64,000 nucleotides of DNA from Gammaproteobacteria bacterium (GTDB taxonomy: Bacteria > Pseudomonadota > Gammaproteobacteria > Pseudomonadales > UBA5518). The notes under the pieces were generated by a model. That model made no database searches and was not told the origin of the DNA. It worked only from the letters and a program-made list of their open reading frames with translations. Numbering within the stretch: the stretch's first letter is position 1; every line of letters starts with the position of its first letter. Below are positions 18,640-27,599 of the stretch, piece by piece. A program made the position numbers and the translations under genes. The stretch covers positions 868,001 to 932,000 of the forward strand of contig JADIYI010000008.1 of NCBI GenBank assembly GCA_016705365.1. Direction: 5' to 3'.

Positions 18640-20046
18640 TCAGCAGCTGTAGTACAGGTCGAACTCGACCGGATGCGTCGTCATGCGCAGACGATCGATT
18701 TCCGCCTGCTTCAGCTCGATATAGGCATCGATCATGTCGTCGTCGAACACCCCGCCAGCCGTCAGGAAGCTGCGGTCGGCATTGAGTGCCGCTAGTGCCA
18801 TGTCGAGGCTGTGCGCAACGGTTGGAACCTGCGCCGCTTCTTCGGCCGGCAGATCGTAGAGGTTCTTGTCGAGCGCATCGCCGGGGTGGATCTTGTTGAC
18901 GATTCCGTCGAGGCCAGCCATCAGCAGGGCCGCGAAGGCCAGGTAGGGGTTTGCACTCGGGTCGGGGAATCGCACTTCGATTCGGCGCGCCTTGGGACTC
19001 GAAACGGCGGGGATACGAATCGAGGCCGAGCGGTTCTTGGCGGAGTAGGCCAGCATCACCGGCGCTTCGTAGCCGGGGACCAGGCGCTTGTAGGAGTTGG
19101 TGCCCGGGTTGGTGAAGGCATTGATCGCGCGTGCGTGCTTGATGATACCGCCGATGTAGAACAGTGCGGTCTCGCTGAGTCCCGCGTAGGCATCGCCAGC
19201 CATCAGGTTCTTGCCGCCCTTGGCGATCGACAGGTGTACGTGCATGCCTGAACCATTGTCACCGACCAGGGGCTTGGGCATGAAAGTCGCCGTCTTGCCA
19301 TAGGCATGGGCAACGTTGTGCACGCAGTATTTGAGCGTTTGCACCTGATCCGCTTTCTGCACGATGGCGGCAGGACCGACGCCGATCTCGCACTGGCCCG
19401 CAGTGCCCACTTCATGGTGGTGCACTTCGATGGTGAGCCCCATTTTCTCCATGGCGTTGCACATCGCTGCGCGCAGGTCATGCAGGGAGTCGACCGGAGG
19501 TACGGGGAAATAACCGCCCTTGATGCCTGGACGATGACCGATGTTGCCTTCGTCGAAATGGCGGTTGGATGCCCAGGCTGCTTCCTCGGAATGAATCTCG
19601 TAGCCTGCGCCACTGATCGAGGCATGCCACTTCACATCGTCGAAGACAAAGAATTCGGGTTCCGGGCCGAACAGGCAACTGTCGGCGATGCCGGTGGACT
19701 TCATGTATTCCTCGGCGCGCGCGGCGATGGAGCGCGGGTCGCGGTTGTAGCCCTGCTTGGTGTCGGGTTCGAGCACGTTGCAGCGCAGGATCACGGCGGT
19801 CTCGTCGAAGAACGGGTCGAGTACCGCGGTGCTGTCATCGGGCATCAGCAGCATGTCGGAGGCGTTGATCTCTTTCCAGCCGGCGATGGAGGAGCCGTCG
19901 AACATCTTGCCGTCCTCGAAGAAGTCGGCATTGACTTCGCTCGAAGGGATGGTGACGTGCTGTTCCTTGCCCTTGGTATCGGTGAATCGAAGGTCGACCC
20001 ACCTCACCTCGTTTTCCTTGATCAATTTGATTGTCTGTTCCGACAT
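18640..20046 (-). CDS. glnA: glutamine synthetase type I
   Basis: A 468-aa dodecameric enzyme that condenses glutamate and ammonia with ATP. Metal and ATP motifs include FDGSSIAGW, EPEFFVFDDV, MPKPLVGDNGSGMHVH and NPGTNSYKRLVPGYEAPV. Tyr397 in NLYDLPAEE is the adenylylation site, marking the regulated GSI-beta type. ATG 20046 is preceded by GGAGGA. Nitrogen control is visible: a sigma-54 element about 100 bases upstream with an NtrC site farther up. A strong terminator follows. Confidence 0.98.
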   Translation of the reverse strand: MSEQTIKLIKENEVRWVDLRFTDTKGKEQHVTIPSSEVNADFFEDGKMFDGSSIAGWKEINASDMLLMPDDSTAVLDPFFDETAVILRCNVLEPDTKQGYNRDPRSIAARAEEYMKSTGIADSCLFGPEPEFFVFDDVKWHASISGAGYEIHSEEAAWASNRHFDEGNIGHRPGIKGGYFPVPPVDSLHDLRAAMCNAMEKMGLTIEVHHHEVGTAGQCEIGVGPAAIVQKADQVQTLKYCVHNVAHAYGKTATFMPKPLVGDNGSGMHVHLSIAKGGKNLMAGDAYAGLSETALFYIGGIIKHARAINAFTNPGTNSYKRLVPGYEAPVMLAYSAKNRSASIRIPAVSSPKARRIEVRFPDPSANPYLAFAALLMAGLDGIVNKIHPGDALDKNLYDLPAEEAAQVPTVAHSLDMALAALNADRSFLTAGGVFDDDMIDAYIELKQAEIDRLRMTTHPVEFDLYYSC

Positions 20047-20145
20047 GGTTTCCTCCGTGGGGATTGGGCGGCTGCGCCCGGGTTTGACGAGATCCTTGAA
20101 TCGAAGTCGGCGCACGGTGTTCCCGTGGCGCTCTGGCGCTGATGG

Positions 20146-20161
20146 AGCAATTACTATGCCA
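20146..20161 (-). promoter_or_regulatory. sigma-54 (-24/-12) promoter of glnA
   Basis: The minus strand reads TGGCATAGTAATTGCT, matching TGGCAYR-N4-TTGCW at every defined position, with the GG and GC doublets 10 bases apart. Transcription should start near 20134, giving a leader of about 88 bases before the glnA ATG. Confidence 0.88.
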
Positions 20162-20252
20162 CACAACGGCTGTGGAAAACCGCTGAAAATTCAGAATTTT
20201 AGCGGGGTATCGTGGTAAGCGCACTGGTTTGACGACCCGTTTTGGTGCGCCA

Positions 20253-20269
20253 TGCACTACCGTGGTGCG
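20253..20269 (-). promoter_or_regulatory. NtrC binding site upstream of glnA
   Basis: TGCACTACCGTGGTGCG fits the NtrC consensus TGCAC-N7-GTGCA with one mismatch. It is centred about 127 bases upstream of the predicted sigma-54 start. A second, degenerate site (right half GGTGCG, 20233-20249) is centred about 107 bases upstream, exactly 20 bases away, so both would lie on one DNA face. Confidence 0.8.
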
Positions 20270-20469
20270 AAAAGAACGCGGCCAAATTTTGAACGACACG
20301 AAATTTCCGTGGGCACTTCCACCGTATCGGGAGTCGCCAGGCAACAGCAAGAGGCGCGACCCGGCGCGTGGCAGATGCAAAGGGCGGCATTAATCACCGG
20401 ATTGCGCGCAGGTGATTGGCTATACTGCGCCCCCGATTTTGTCCCCCTTTCATATATTTCGAGGTTCCT

Positions 20470-22290
20470 GTGCGGGAGCGTTTACGCAATATTGCCATTA
20501 TCGCCCATGTCGATCATGGCAAGACCACCCTGGTCGATCGCTTGTTCCAGCAATGCGGAACGCTCGCACGCCGCGATGTGGGCAAGGAGCGCATCATGGA
20601 CTCCAATGACCAGGAGCGTGAGCGCGGAATCACGATTCTCGCCAAGAGTACCGCGATCGACTGGAAAGGTTATCGAATCAACATCGTCGATACGCCCGGA
20701 CACGCCGATTTCGGTGGTGAGGTCGAGCGGATCCTGTCGATGGTCGACAGCGTGCTGTTGCTGGTCGATGCGGTCGACGGACCCATGCCGCAGACGCGTT
20801 TCGTCACGCGCAAGGCCTTCGCGTCGGGGTTGAATCCGATCGTGGTCGTCAACAAGGTGGATCGTCCGGGGGCGCGTCCGCACTGGGCCGTCGACCAGGT
20901 GTTCGATCTGTTCGATCGCCTGGGTGCAAACGATACGCAACTCGACTTCCCGGTGATCTATACCTCGGCCCTGAACGGGGTGGCGGGCATGGAGCCCGAG
21001 CATCTCGCCCCCGATATGTCGCCGCTGCTCGACCTCATCATCGAGCGCGTGCCGCCGCCGCCGGTGGAGGACGGTCCGTTCCAGATGCAGATATGCGCGC
21101 TCGATTACAGCAGCTACGTGGGTGTGATCGGCATCGGCCGTATTCGCCGTGGCGTCGTGCGTCCGGGCATGCAGGTGGTGGTGCTGGATGCGGACGGCAG
21201 TCGCCGCAACGGACGCATTCTGACGGTGCTCGGCCATATGGGAATGGAAAAGCAGGAAATGCCCGAAGGCGAAGCCGGCGATATCGTCAGCATCACCGGC
21301 ATCGAAGGGCTGAAGATCTCGGCGACCCTGTGCTCCCCGGAAGCGCCCGAGGCGCTGCCACCCCTCACCATCGACCAGCCCACGGTGAGCATGACGTTCC
21401 AGGTGAACGATTCCCCGTTCGCGGGTCGCGAGGGGCAGTATGTCACCAGCCGCAACATCCGCGAGCGCCTCGAGCGCGAACTGCTCCACGATGTGGCGCT
21501 GAGCGTCGAGGACGGCAGCACCCCGGACCGCTTCGTGGTTTCCGGACGCGGTGAACTGCATCTCTCGGTGCTGATCGAGAAGATGCGGCGCGAGGGTTAC
21601 GAGATGGGTGTATCGCGCCCCGAGGTGATCCGCCGCGAGATCGATGGCGAGCTCCACGAGCCCTACGAAATATTGCTGATCGACTGTGAGGAGACCCACC
21701 AGGGCGGCGTCATGGAAGAAATCGGCAAGCGGCGTGGCGATTTGCGCGACATGGTGCCCGATGGCAAGGGGCGCGTGCGTCTCGAGTACATGATTCCTTC
21801 GCGCGGCATCATCGGCTTTCGCAGCCAGTTCATGACCATGACCTCGGGTACCGGCGTGCTGAATCATGTATTCGATCACTATGGTCTGCTCAAGGCGGGC
21901 GATGTGGCCCGGCGCCAGAACGGTGTACTGGTGTCGATGGTCCCGGGCAAGGTGCTGGCCTACGCGCTGTTCAACCTGCAGGAGCGTGGGCGCCTGTTCA
22001 TAACCGCGAACGTCGACGTCTACGAGGGGCAACTGATCGGAATCCACAGCCGTGACAACGACCTTGCCGTGAACCCCACCAAAGGCAAGCAGCTGACCAA
22101 TGTCCGCGCCGCCGGCTCGGATGAAAACATCCTGCTCACTCCGCCGATTCGCATGTCGCTGGAGCAGGCACTGGAGTTCATCGACGAGGATGAGCTGGTG
22201 GAGGTCACGCCGCAAAGCATCCGTCTGCGCAAGAAGCTGCTGAAGGAGACGGATCGCAGGCGAGCCGGGCGTGCTCGCGAAACGGCCTGA
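20470..22290 (+). CDS. typA: translational GTPase TypA/BipA
   Basis: A ribosome-binding GTPase of 606 aa related to EF-G and LepA, needed for ribosome assembly and stress or cold growth. G-motifs are HVDHGKTTL, DTPGHADFGGEVERI and NKVDRPGARP. The EF-G-like domains and the BipA C-terminal domain (GIIGFRSQFMTMTSGTGVLNHVF) follow. I choose GTG 20470, with GAGG 5 bases upstream, because it gives the family start VRERLRNIAIIAHVDHG; the frame upstream to 20416 is not conserved. It is divergent from glnA, as in P. aeruginosa. Confidence 0.96.
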   Translation: MRERLRNIAIIAHVDHGKTTLVDRLFQQCGTLARRDVGKERIMDSNDQERERGITILAKSTAIDWKGYRINIVDTPGHADFGGEVERILSMVDSVLLLVDAVDGPMPQTRFVTRKAFASGLNPIVVVNKVDRPGARPHWAVDQVFDLFDRLGANDTQLDFPVIYTSALNGVAGMEPEHLAPDMSPLLDLIIERVPPPPVEDGPFQMQICALDYSSYVGVIGIGRIRRGVVRPGMQVVVLDADGSRRNGRILTVLGHMGMEKQEMPEGEAGDIVSITGIEGLKISATLCSPEAPEALPPLTIDQPTVSMTFQVNDSPFAGREGQYVTSRNIRERLERELLHDVALSVEDGSTPDRFVVSGRGELHLSVLIEKMRREGYEMGVSRPEVIRREIDGELHEPYEILLIDCEETHQGGVMEEIGKRRGDLRDMVPDGKGRVRLEYMIPSRGIIGFRSQFMTMTSGTGVLNHVFDHYGLLKAGDVARRQNGVLVSMVPGKVLAYALFNLQERGRLFITANVDVYEGQLIGIHSRDNDLAVNPTKGKQLTNVRAAGSDENILLTPPIRMSLEQALEFIDEDELVEVTPQSIRLRKKLLKETDRRRAGRARETA

Positions 22291-22361
22291 GGCGACTGAC
22301 TCGATGGCCTCGAATTGGGGATAGAATGGCGCGCAAGCCGATCCATTGTGACCTTGTCGCC

Positions 22362-23318
22362 ATGCATACCCTGTTTCCGGAAATAAAGCCCTACCAGGTC
22401 CATCGTCTCGCGGTGGACCCGCCACATGAGCTCTACCTCGAGGAGAGCGGCAATCCGGACGGGATTCCGGTTCTGTTCGTGCACGGCGGTCCGGGCGCCG
22501 GCTGCCAGCCGCGCAACCGCTGTTTTTTCGACCCTGAAACTTACCGGATCATCCTGTTCGACCAGCGCGGTGCGGGTCGCTCCACGCCGCATGCCGCGCT
22601 CGACGGCAATGACACGGGAGCACTGGTGCGCGATATCGAGAGTATCCGGGAGTTTCTTGGCATCGAGCGCTGGGTGCTGTTTGGCGGCTCCTGGGGCAGC
22701 ACCCTCAGTCTTGCCTACGCTGAAACCCATCCCGGGCGGGTAATGGCGATGATTCTGCGCGGCATCTTTCTGTGCCGGCGCGAGGATCTGTCGTGGTTCT
22801 ATCAGAGCGGGGCGAGCCGCGTATTCCCCGATTACTGGCAGGGCTACGTCGAGCCGCTTGCGCCGGATGAGCTGGATGACTGCATGAAGGCTTACCACGG
22901 TCTGCTCACCGGCAGCAACGAAATCGCGCGCATGGCAGCCGCCAAGGCCTGGTCCCTGTGGGAGGCGCAATGCGCGACGCTGCGTCCGAACCAGGATGTG
23001 GTCGATCATTTTTCCGATCCGCACACGGCGCTATCGCTGGCACGCATCGAAGCGCATTATTTCGTCAATGACGCATTCCTGGAGCCGGGGCAGTTGCTGC
23101 GTGATGCAGTGCGTATCGCCGATATACCGGGGTACATCATCCATGGACGCTATGACATGGTTTGCCCGGTGGACAATGCATTTGCACTGCACGCGGCCTG
23201 GCCTCGCGCCGAATTGCAGATCGTTCGTGATGCCGGGCACTCGGCCGCCGAACCGGGTATTACCGACGCGCTGATCAGGGCGGCGATGGAAGTGGCGGGG
23301 CGCGTGCGCGCGGGCTGA
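22362..23318 (+). CDS. pip: proline iminopeptidase (alpha/beta hydrolase, S33)
   Basis: It releases N-terminal proline from peptides. The alpha/beta hydrolase triad is visible: Ser110 in FGGSWGSTL, Asp in HGRYDMVCPVD and His in RDAGHSAAEPG. The oxyanion motif HGGPGAGC lies at 41-48. It is 318 aa from ATG 22362, which gives the usual MHTLFPEIKPYQ start. ATG 22326 is also possible, but TAGAAT overlapping it looks like a -10 element. The dtd gene follows after 4 bases, a pairing also common in other proteobacteria. Confidence 0.93.
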   Translation: MHTLFPEIKPYQVHRLAVDPPHELYLEESGNPDGIPVLFVHGGPGAGCQPRNRCFFDPETYRIILFDQRGAGRSTPHAALDGNDTGALVRDIESIREFLGIERWVLFGGSWGSTLSLAYAETHPGRVMAMILRGIFLCRREDLSWFYQSGASRVFPDYWQGYVEPLAPDELDDCMKAYHGLLTGSNEIARMAAAKAWSLWEAQCATLRPNQDVVDHFSDPHTALSLARIEAHYFVNDAFLEPGQLLRDAVRIADIPGYIIHGRYDMVCPVDNAFALHAAWPRAELQIVRDAGHSAAEPGITDALIRAAMEVAGRVRAG

Positions 23319-23322
23319 ACGG

Positions 23323-23760
23323 GTGCGCGCATTGATCCAGCGCGTCGTGCGTGCAAGCGTGGCGATAGGGCCGCGAGTGGTCGGGGAGATTGGCCCCGGA
23401 TTGCTGGTTTTCCTCGGTGTACAGCGCGGTGACGATGAACGGCGTGCCCACGCCATGGCCGCGCGGCTGCTGGCTTATCGCGTGTTTGCGGATGGCGACG
23501 GGCGCATGAATCTCGACGTCAGGACCGCTGGAGGCGGGGTGCTGGTGGTGTCGCAGTTCACCCTGGCGGCGGACACCACGCGCGGGTTGCGCCCGGGATT
23601 CGGCAGCGCGGCCGTACCGGAGTTGGCGGAAACTCTTTATGACGAGGTGTTGCAGTGCCTGGCCGGGGCACACCAGCCGGTTGCGAGCGGCGTGTTCGGC
23701 GCGGACATGCAGGTCAGCCTGATCAACGACGGGCCGGTCACTTTCCTGCTCGAGACCTGA
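23323..23760 (+). CDS. dtd: D-aminoacyl-tRNA deacylase Dtd
   Basis: It hydrolyses D-aminoacyl-tRNAs (and Gly-tRNA-Ala), protecting translation. It is 145 aa, starting at GTG 23323 with MRALIQRVVRASV. The two signature motifs are SQFTLAADT and a C-terminal NDGPVTFLLE, the cross-subunit Gly-cisPro site. It probably shares a transcript with pip. Its stop is only 4 bases from the stop of the convergent tatC. Confidence 0.96.
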   Translation: MRALIQRVVRASVAIGPRVVGEIGPGLLVFLGVQRGDDERRAHAMAARLLAYRVFADGDGRMNLDVRTAGGGVLVVSQFTLAADTTRGLRPGFGSAAVPELAETLYDEVLQCLAGAHQPVASGVFGADMQVSLINDGPVTFLLET

Positions 23761-23764
23761 AGCC

Positions 23765-24541
23765 TCAGCCGGCCGCTTCCTCGTCACGCGCCTTGGTCGC
23801 GAGCAGCCAGCGACTGGCCAGCACCCCCGTTTCGAACAGCATCCACATCGGCACCGCGAGCATGGTCTGTGAGAACACGTCCGGGGGTGTCAGCACCATA
23901 CCAATCACAAAACACCCGACCACGATATAAGGCCGCTTCGAGGTGAGCGCCTGCGGTGTGGTGATGCCTGCCCATACCAGTAACACGGTCGCCACCGGGA
24001 TTTCGAATGCAAAGCCGAATGCGAAGAACATCGTCAGCACGAAGCTGAGATAGTGGTTGATATCGGTCATGACGGTCACGCCGGCCGGGCTCATGCTGGT
24101 GAAAAAGCCGAACACCATCGGGCACACGACATAGTAGGCGAACGCCACGCCACCGTAGAACAGCACGATGCTCGAGGCCAGTAAAGGCAAGGCGAAGCGC
24201 TTCTCCTTGCGGTACATGCCCGGAGCCACGAAAGCCCACGCCTGGAACAGCACATAGGGCATCACGACCATCGCCGCGACGACCAGGGTGAGCTTGAAGG
24301 GCGCAAGAAACGGCGAAGCGACCTCGGTGGCGATCATGGTCGCACCTTCCGGAAGAAAGCGGCGCAACGGTTCGGCCACAAAGGAGTAGATATCGTTGGC
24401 GAAATACACCAGCGACAGAAATACCACGAGCAGTGCCACGATTGCGTTGATCAGGCGCTGGCGCAGTTCCGTGAGATGCTCGATCAGCGGCATTTCCCGG
24501 TCCGTATCCTGCTCCGGTTCAGGCGGCTCCCGGGTATTCAC
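23765..24541 (-). CDS. tatC: Sec-independent translocase subunit TatC
   Basis: A polytopic membrane protein of 258 aa with six predicted helices. It is the twin-arginine signal receptor of the Tat pathway. The conserved N-terminal MPLIEHLTELRQRL (with the signal-binding Glu) and the periplasmic-loop residues EVASPFLAPFKL are present. It overlaps tatB by 4 bases and ends the tatABC run. Normal length. Confidence 0.97.
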   Translation of the reverse strand: MNTREPPEPEQDTDREMPLIEHLTELRQRLINAIVALLVVFLSLVYFANDIYSFVAEPLRRFLPEGATMIATEVASPFLAPFKLTLVVAAMVVMPYVLFQAWAFVAPGMYRKEKRFALPLLASSIVLFYGGVAFAYYVVCPMVFGFFTSMSPAGVTVMTDINHYLSFVLTMFFAFGFAFEIPVATVLLVWAGITTPQALTSKRPYIVVGCFVIGMVLTPPDVFSQTMLAVPMWMLFETGVLASRWLLATKARDEEAAG

Positions 24542-24867
24542 GGTGTTTTGTCTGGGTTATCGGCAACGGAGGGCTTGGCGGATTGCAGTGGTTCGGAGAG
24601 CGGCGCGGTGATTTCGCGGGCGGAACTTTCCAGCGCTGCGCGTGACTGGCGCAGATCCTCGAGGATCGATTCATTGCGCAGTTGTGCCCGGATCTCGTCG
24701 GCGCCGATTTCGCGCTCCACTTCAGCGCGGATCTGGTTGAACTGCCGGCGCAGCCGTCCCACCCACAGCGAGGTGGTACGCACCGCGGTGGGCAGCCGTT
24801 CGGGCCCCAGCACCAGCAGGCCGATTACCGCGATCAGCAGCAGTTCGGAAAATCCGATGTCGAACAT
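24538..24867 (-). CDS. tatB: Tat translocase subunit TatB
   Basis: A 109-aa protein with MFDIGFSELLLIAVIGLLVLGPERLP: a short N-terminal membrane helix with the conserved Glu, the GPERLP hinge, an amphipathic helix and a charged coil. It partners TatC in signal binding. It lies between tatA (12-base gap) and tatC (overlap). Confidence 0.95.
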   Translation of the reverse strand: MFDIGFSELLLIAVIGLLVLGPERLPTAVRTTSLWVGRLRRQFNQIRAEVEREIGADEIRAQLRNESILEDLRQSRAALESSAREITAPLSEPLQSAKPSVADNPDKTP

Positions 24868-24879
24868 GGTGCCATCGCC

Positions 24880-25125
24880 TCAGTGCTTTTCTCCGTTGCG
24901 TTGCGCCTCGCCCTCGATGATGTCTTCCTTGCAGCGTTGCTGTTCGCTGAGGCGTTCGTTGTCCTTGGTCTCCGCCTCGGCGTCCGGCTGCATGGACTTG
25001 CGGAAGCCGCGAATTGCCGTGCCGAGATCCGTGCCTATAGAGCCGAGTCGCTTGGTGCCGAACAGCAACACCACGATCACCAGCACGATCAGCAGCTGCC
25101 AGATACTTATGCCACCGAGTCCCAT
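24880..25125 (-). CDS. tatA: Tat translocase pore subunit TatA
   Basis: An 81-aa protein starting MGLGGISIWQLLIVLVIVVLLFG: one membrane helix, the FGTKRLGSIGTDLG hinge and amphipathic helix, then a charged C-tail. It oligomerises to let folded proteins cross the inner membrane. AGGAGAT lies before ATG 25125. The gene follows hisE by 24 bases. Confidence 0.96.
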   Translation of the reverse strand: MGLGGISIWQLLIVLVIVVLLFGTKRLGSIGTDLGTAIRGFRKSMQPDAEAETKDNERLSEQQRCKEDIIEGEAQRNGEKH

Positions 25126-25149
25126 ATCGATCTCCTGAATGCCAAGGGT

Positions 25150-25497
25150 TCAATCCACATCGGGCGGCGCGCCGCGCGTCGCCTTTTCTGCCAGGCCGGA
25201 CAGGTCGAATCGCCTCTCCAGTTCTTCGATCACATCGGCGGACGAGAGTTCGAACTCGGCGAGCATGACCATGCAGTGAAACCAGAGGTCGGCCGTTTCG
25301 TGCACCAGCGTGGCGCGCTCGCCGTGTTGCGCGGCGTTTTTTGCCGCGATCAGCGTTTCGCCGCTTTCCTCGGCAACCTTTTTCAGAATGCGGTCGAGTC
25401 CGCCGTGATGCAGGCTCGCGACATAGGACGCCGACGGGTCGGCGTGGCCCAGCCGCTCGGCGATCACCGCATCGAGCCGGCGCAATACCTCACTCAT
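25150..25497 (-). CDS. hisE: phosphoribosyl-ATP diphosphatase HisE
   Basis: HisE hydrolyses phosphoribosyl-ATP to phosphoribosyl-AMP, step 2 of histidine synthesis. It is an all-helical MazG-like fold of 115 aa with the metal-binding KKVAEESGETLIAAKN and HETADLWFHCMVML. Its start overlaps hisI by 8 bases. In Pseudomonas-like genomes hisI and hisE are separate genes placed with ubiB and tatA, as here. Confidence 0.96.
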   Translation of the reverse strand: MSEVLRRLDAVIAERLGHADPSASYVASLHHGGLDRILKKVAEESGETLIAAKNAAQHGERATLVHETADLWFHCMVMLAEFELSSADVIEELERRFDLSGLAEKATRGAPPDVD

Positions 25498-25912
25498 GCC
25501 CGCTCCCGTATATTTCCGAGGGCGGCTTCAGAACCGCATCGACCTCGCTCCATCCGCTGTCTCCGAGTTGCAGGAAGAAACAGCTCTCGCGACCGGTATG
25601 ACAGGCGATTCCACCGATCTGCTCGACGCTGAGCAGCACCACGTCGCGGTCGCAGTCCAGGCGGATTGCCCGCACCCTCTGCACGTGTCCGGATTGCTCG
25701 CCCTTGCGCCACAGGCGCTGGCGCGAGCGCGAGTAATAAACCGCTCGCCCTTCCCTGGCGGTGAGGCGCAGGGCTTCGGCGTCCATCCACGCAACCATGA
25801 GCACGCGCCCGCTGTGGGCGTCCTGGGCCACCGCAGGCACCAGGCCTTGCGCGTTCCAGTGTACCGCATCGCAAAAATCGGCAGGTGGGTTCATGGGTGT
25901 GTCGATGTTCAT
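25490..25912 (-). CDS. hisI: phosphoribosyl-AMP cyclohydrolase HisI
   Basis: It opens the adenine ring of phosphoribosyl-AMP, step 3 of histidine synthesis. Zinc/magnesium motifs are present: VLMVAWMDAEALR, SRSRQRLWRKGEQSGH, DCDRDVVLL and ACHTGRESCFF (Cys/His ligands). It is 140 aa from ATG 25912, chosen for GAGCG a few bases upstream; ATG 25894 is an alternative. The start extended to 25945 lacks homology. Confidence 0.95.
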   Translation of the reverse strand: MNIDTPMNPPADFCDAVHWNAQGLVPAVAQDAHSGRVLMVAWMDAEALRLTAREGRAVYYSRSRQRLWRKGEQSGHVQRVRAIRLDCDRDVVLLSVEQIGGIACHTGRESCFFLQLGDSGWSEVDAVLKPPSEIYGSGHE

Positions 25913-25951
25913 GTGACGCTCATTATGACACAGGCATCGTGCCACAAAGAC

Positions 25952-27595
25952 TCAGTCATGGGTGCGGCCGGCAAGCAATGCGTGGAGTGCCAACGCCGCG
26001 AATACCCACGTCGCCGGATGCCAGGCGGCGATAGCCTCCGCGCCGAAGTCCGGGTTGACCAGTACCATCCCGGCGGCCGCGATCAGCAGTTGCCAGCCGC
26101 GCCAGCCGCGGGACCTCTCCGGACGGTCTGCGCGGCGTTCTCCTGCGGGCGCATGAGGGGCGCCCCGACGCAACACGGGTTCGCCGGCGCGCAAGGCCTC
26201 GAGCAGCAATTCAGGGCGTTGTGGCAGCTGCTCGAACCAGCTGGGCGCGCGTTTCTGCAGGCGCTCGAGTATGCCGCGCGGCGAATAGCGCTCGCCTACC
26301 CATTGTTCGAGAAAAGGTTTCGCATTCGCCCACAGGTCGAGCTCGGGGTAGAGCTGTCGCCCCAGCCCTTCTATATGCAGCAGCGTCTTCTGCAGCAACA
26401 CCAGCGAGGGCTGGATCTCCATATCGAAGCGACGCGCGGTCTGGAACAGATACACCAGCAGCTGCCCGAACGAGATTTGTCCCAGCGGCTTCTCGAAAAT
26501 CGGTTCGCAGGCACTGCGGATTGCGGCCTCGAAATCATGAACCCGGGTCTGCGGTGGCACCCAGCCGCACTCGACGTGAAGCTGTGCAACTTCGCGGTAG
26601 CGGCGCTGAAAGATCGCCAGCAGATTGCGTGCCAGATAGTACTGGTCGAAATCGCTGAGGCTGCCCATGATTGCGCAGTCGATCCCGATGTAGCGTGGGC
26701 TGGCCGGGTTCGCGACGTCGACGAAGATATTGCCGGGGTGCATATCGGCGTGAAAGAAGCTGTCGCGGAACACCTGGGTGAAGAAAATCTGCACACCGCG
26801 TTCGGCCAGCACTTTCAGATCGGTGCCGGCGGCGACCAGTGCCGTGATATCGGACACCGGGATGCCGTGGATGCGCTCCATCACGAACACGTTGCGCCGT
26901 GTGTAGTCCCAGTGCACCTCGGGCACGTAGAGCAGATCGGAATCCAGAAAGTTGCGGCGCAATTGCGAGGTGTTCGCGGCTTCGCGCTGCAGATCGAGCT
27001 CGTCGAGAACGATCTGCTCGTAGTCGCTCACTACTTCGAGCGGCCGCAGACGTTTGCCATCGGGGTGAAAACGCCGCACCCAGCGCGCCAGGGTGTAGAG
27101 CAGGCTGATGTCCTCGCGGATGGTTCGCTCGATATCGGGGCGGATGACCTTGACCACCACCTCGCGCCCGTCGAACAGGGTGGCCGGATGGACCTGGGCA
27201 ACCGAGGCGGAAGCCAGTGGGCGGGGGTCGAAATCCGCGAATATCTCCCCGATCGCGCGTCCCAGCGCACGCTCGATGATCTGCTGCGCCTGGTGGGCCG
27301 GAAACGGCGCAACATTGTCCTGCAGGTGACTCAATTCGTCGGCCAGGTCCTCGGGCAGCAGATCGCGTCGGGTGGACAGCAATTGCCCGAACTTGATGAA
27401 GATCGGGCCGAGGTCTTCCAGGCTCCGGCGCAGCCGACGGGCGCGTGGCTCGGCGGGTTCGGGCAGCCAGCGCGTGGGCAGCAGGCGAGCACTCCGGCGC
27501 CACGCGCCCGGCAACAGCTCGGCATCGAAAAAGGTGTCGAGGCGATGACGCCGGCAGACCAGTGCAATCCGGACCAGCCGGCCGATTCGCGACAC
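25952..27595 (-). CDS. ubiB: ubiquinone biosynthesis kinase-like ATPase UbiB
   Basis: A 547-aa member of the ADCK/UbiB family. The KxGQ motif IFIKFGQLLSTR, the Ala-rich loop LASASVAQVHPA and VVVKVIRP lysine are present, with the catalytic segment HADMHPGNIFVD and GIDCAIMG (Asp). Two C-terminal membrane helices follow (LLIAAAGMVLV and ATWVFAALALHALLA). UbiB ATPase activity supports ubiquinone synthesis, probably by extracting lipid precursors. GTG 27595 is the likely start, 4 bases after ubiJ; hisI begins 39 bases downstream. Confidence 0.96.
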   Translation of the reverse strand: MSRIGRLVRIALVCRRHRLDTFFDAELLPGAWRRSARLLPTRWLPEPAEPRARRLRRSLEDLGPIFIKFGQLLSTRRDLLPEDLADELSHLQDNVAPFPAHQAQQIIERALGRAIGEIFADFDPRPLASASVAQVHPATLFDGREVVVKVIRPDIERTIREDISLLYTLARWVRRFHPDGKRLRPLEVVSDYEQIVLDELDLQREAANTSQLRRNFLDSDLLYVPEVHWDYTRRNVFVMERIHGIPVSDITALVAAGTDLKVLAERGVQIFFTQVFRDSFFHADMHPGNIFVDVANPASPRYIGIDCAIMGSLSDFDQYYLARNLLAIFQRRYREVAQLHVECGWVPPQTRVHDFEAAIRSACEPIFEKPLGQISFGQLLVYLFQTARRFDMEIQPSLVLLQKTLLHIEGLGRQLYPELDLWANAKPFLEQWVGERYSPRGILERLQKRAPSWFEQLPQRPELLLEALRAGEPVLRRGAPHAPAGERRADRPERSRGWRGWQLLIAAAGMVLVNPDFGAEAIAAWHPATWVFAALALHALLAGRTHD

Positions 27596-27599
27596 CGCG

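Larger units (their letters stand above)
20047..20469. other. divergent glnA/typA regulatory region
   Basis: 423 bases without a gene. The left third is the glnA leader, the middle holds the sigma-54 element and the NtrC sites, and the right end should carry the typA promoter. TATACT at about 20420-20425 is the best -10 candidate, without a good -35 at normal spacing. Confidence 0.7.

Noticed and set aside
20482..22425. 647-codon minus-strand open frame opposite typA
   Set aside because: It is a mirror of the strongly conserved typA gene and is rich in His/Arg without motifs.
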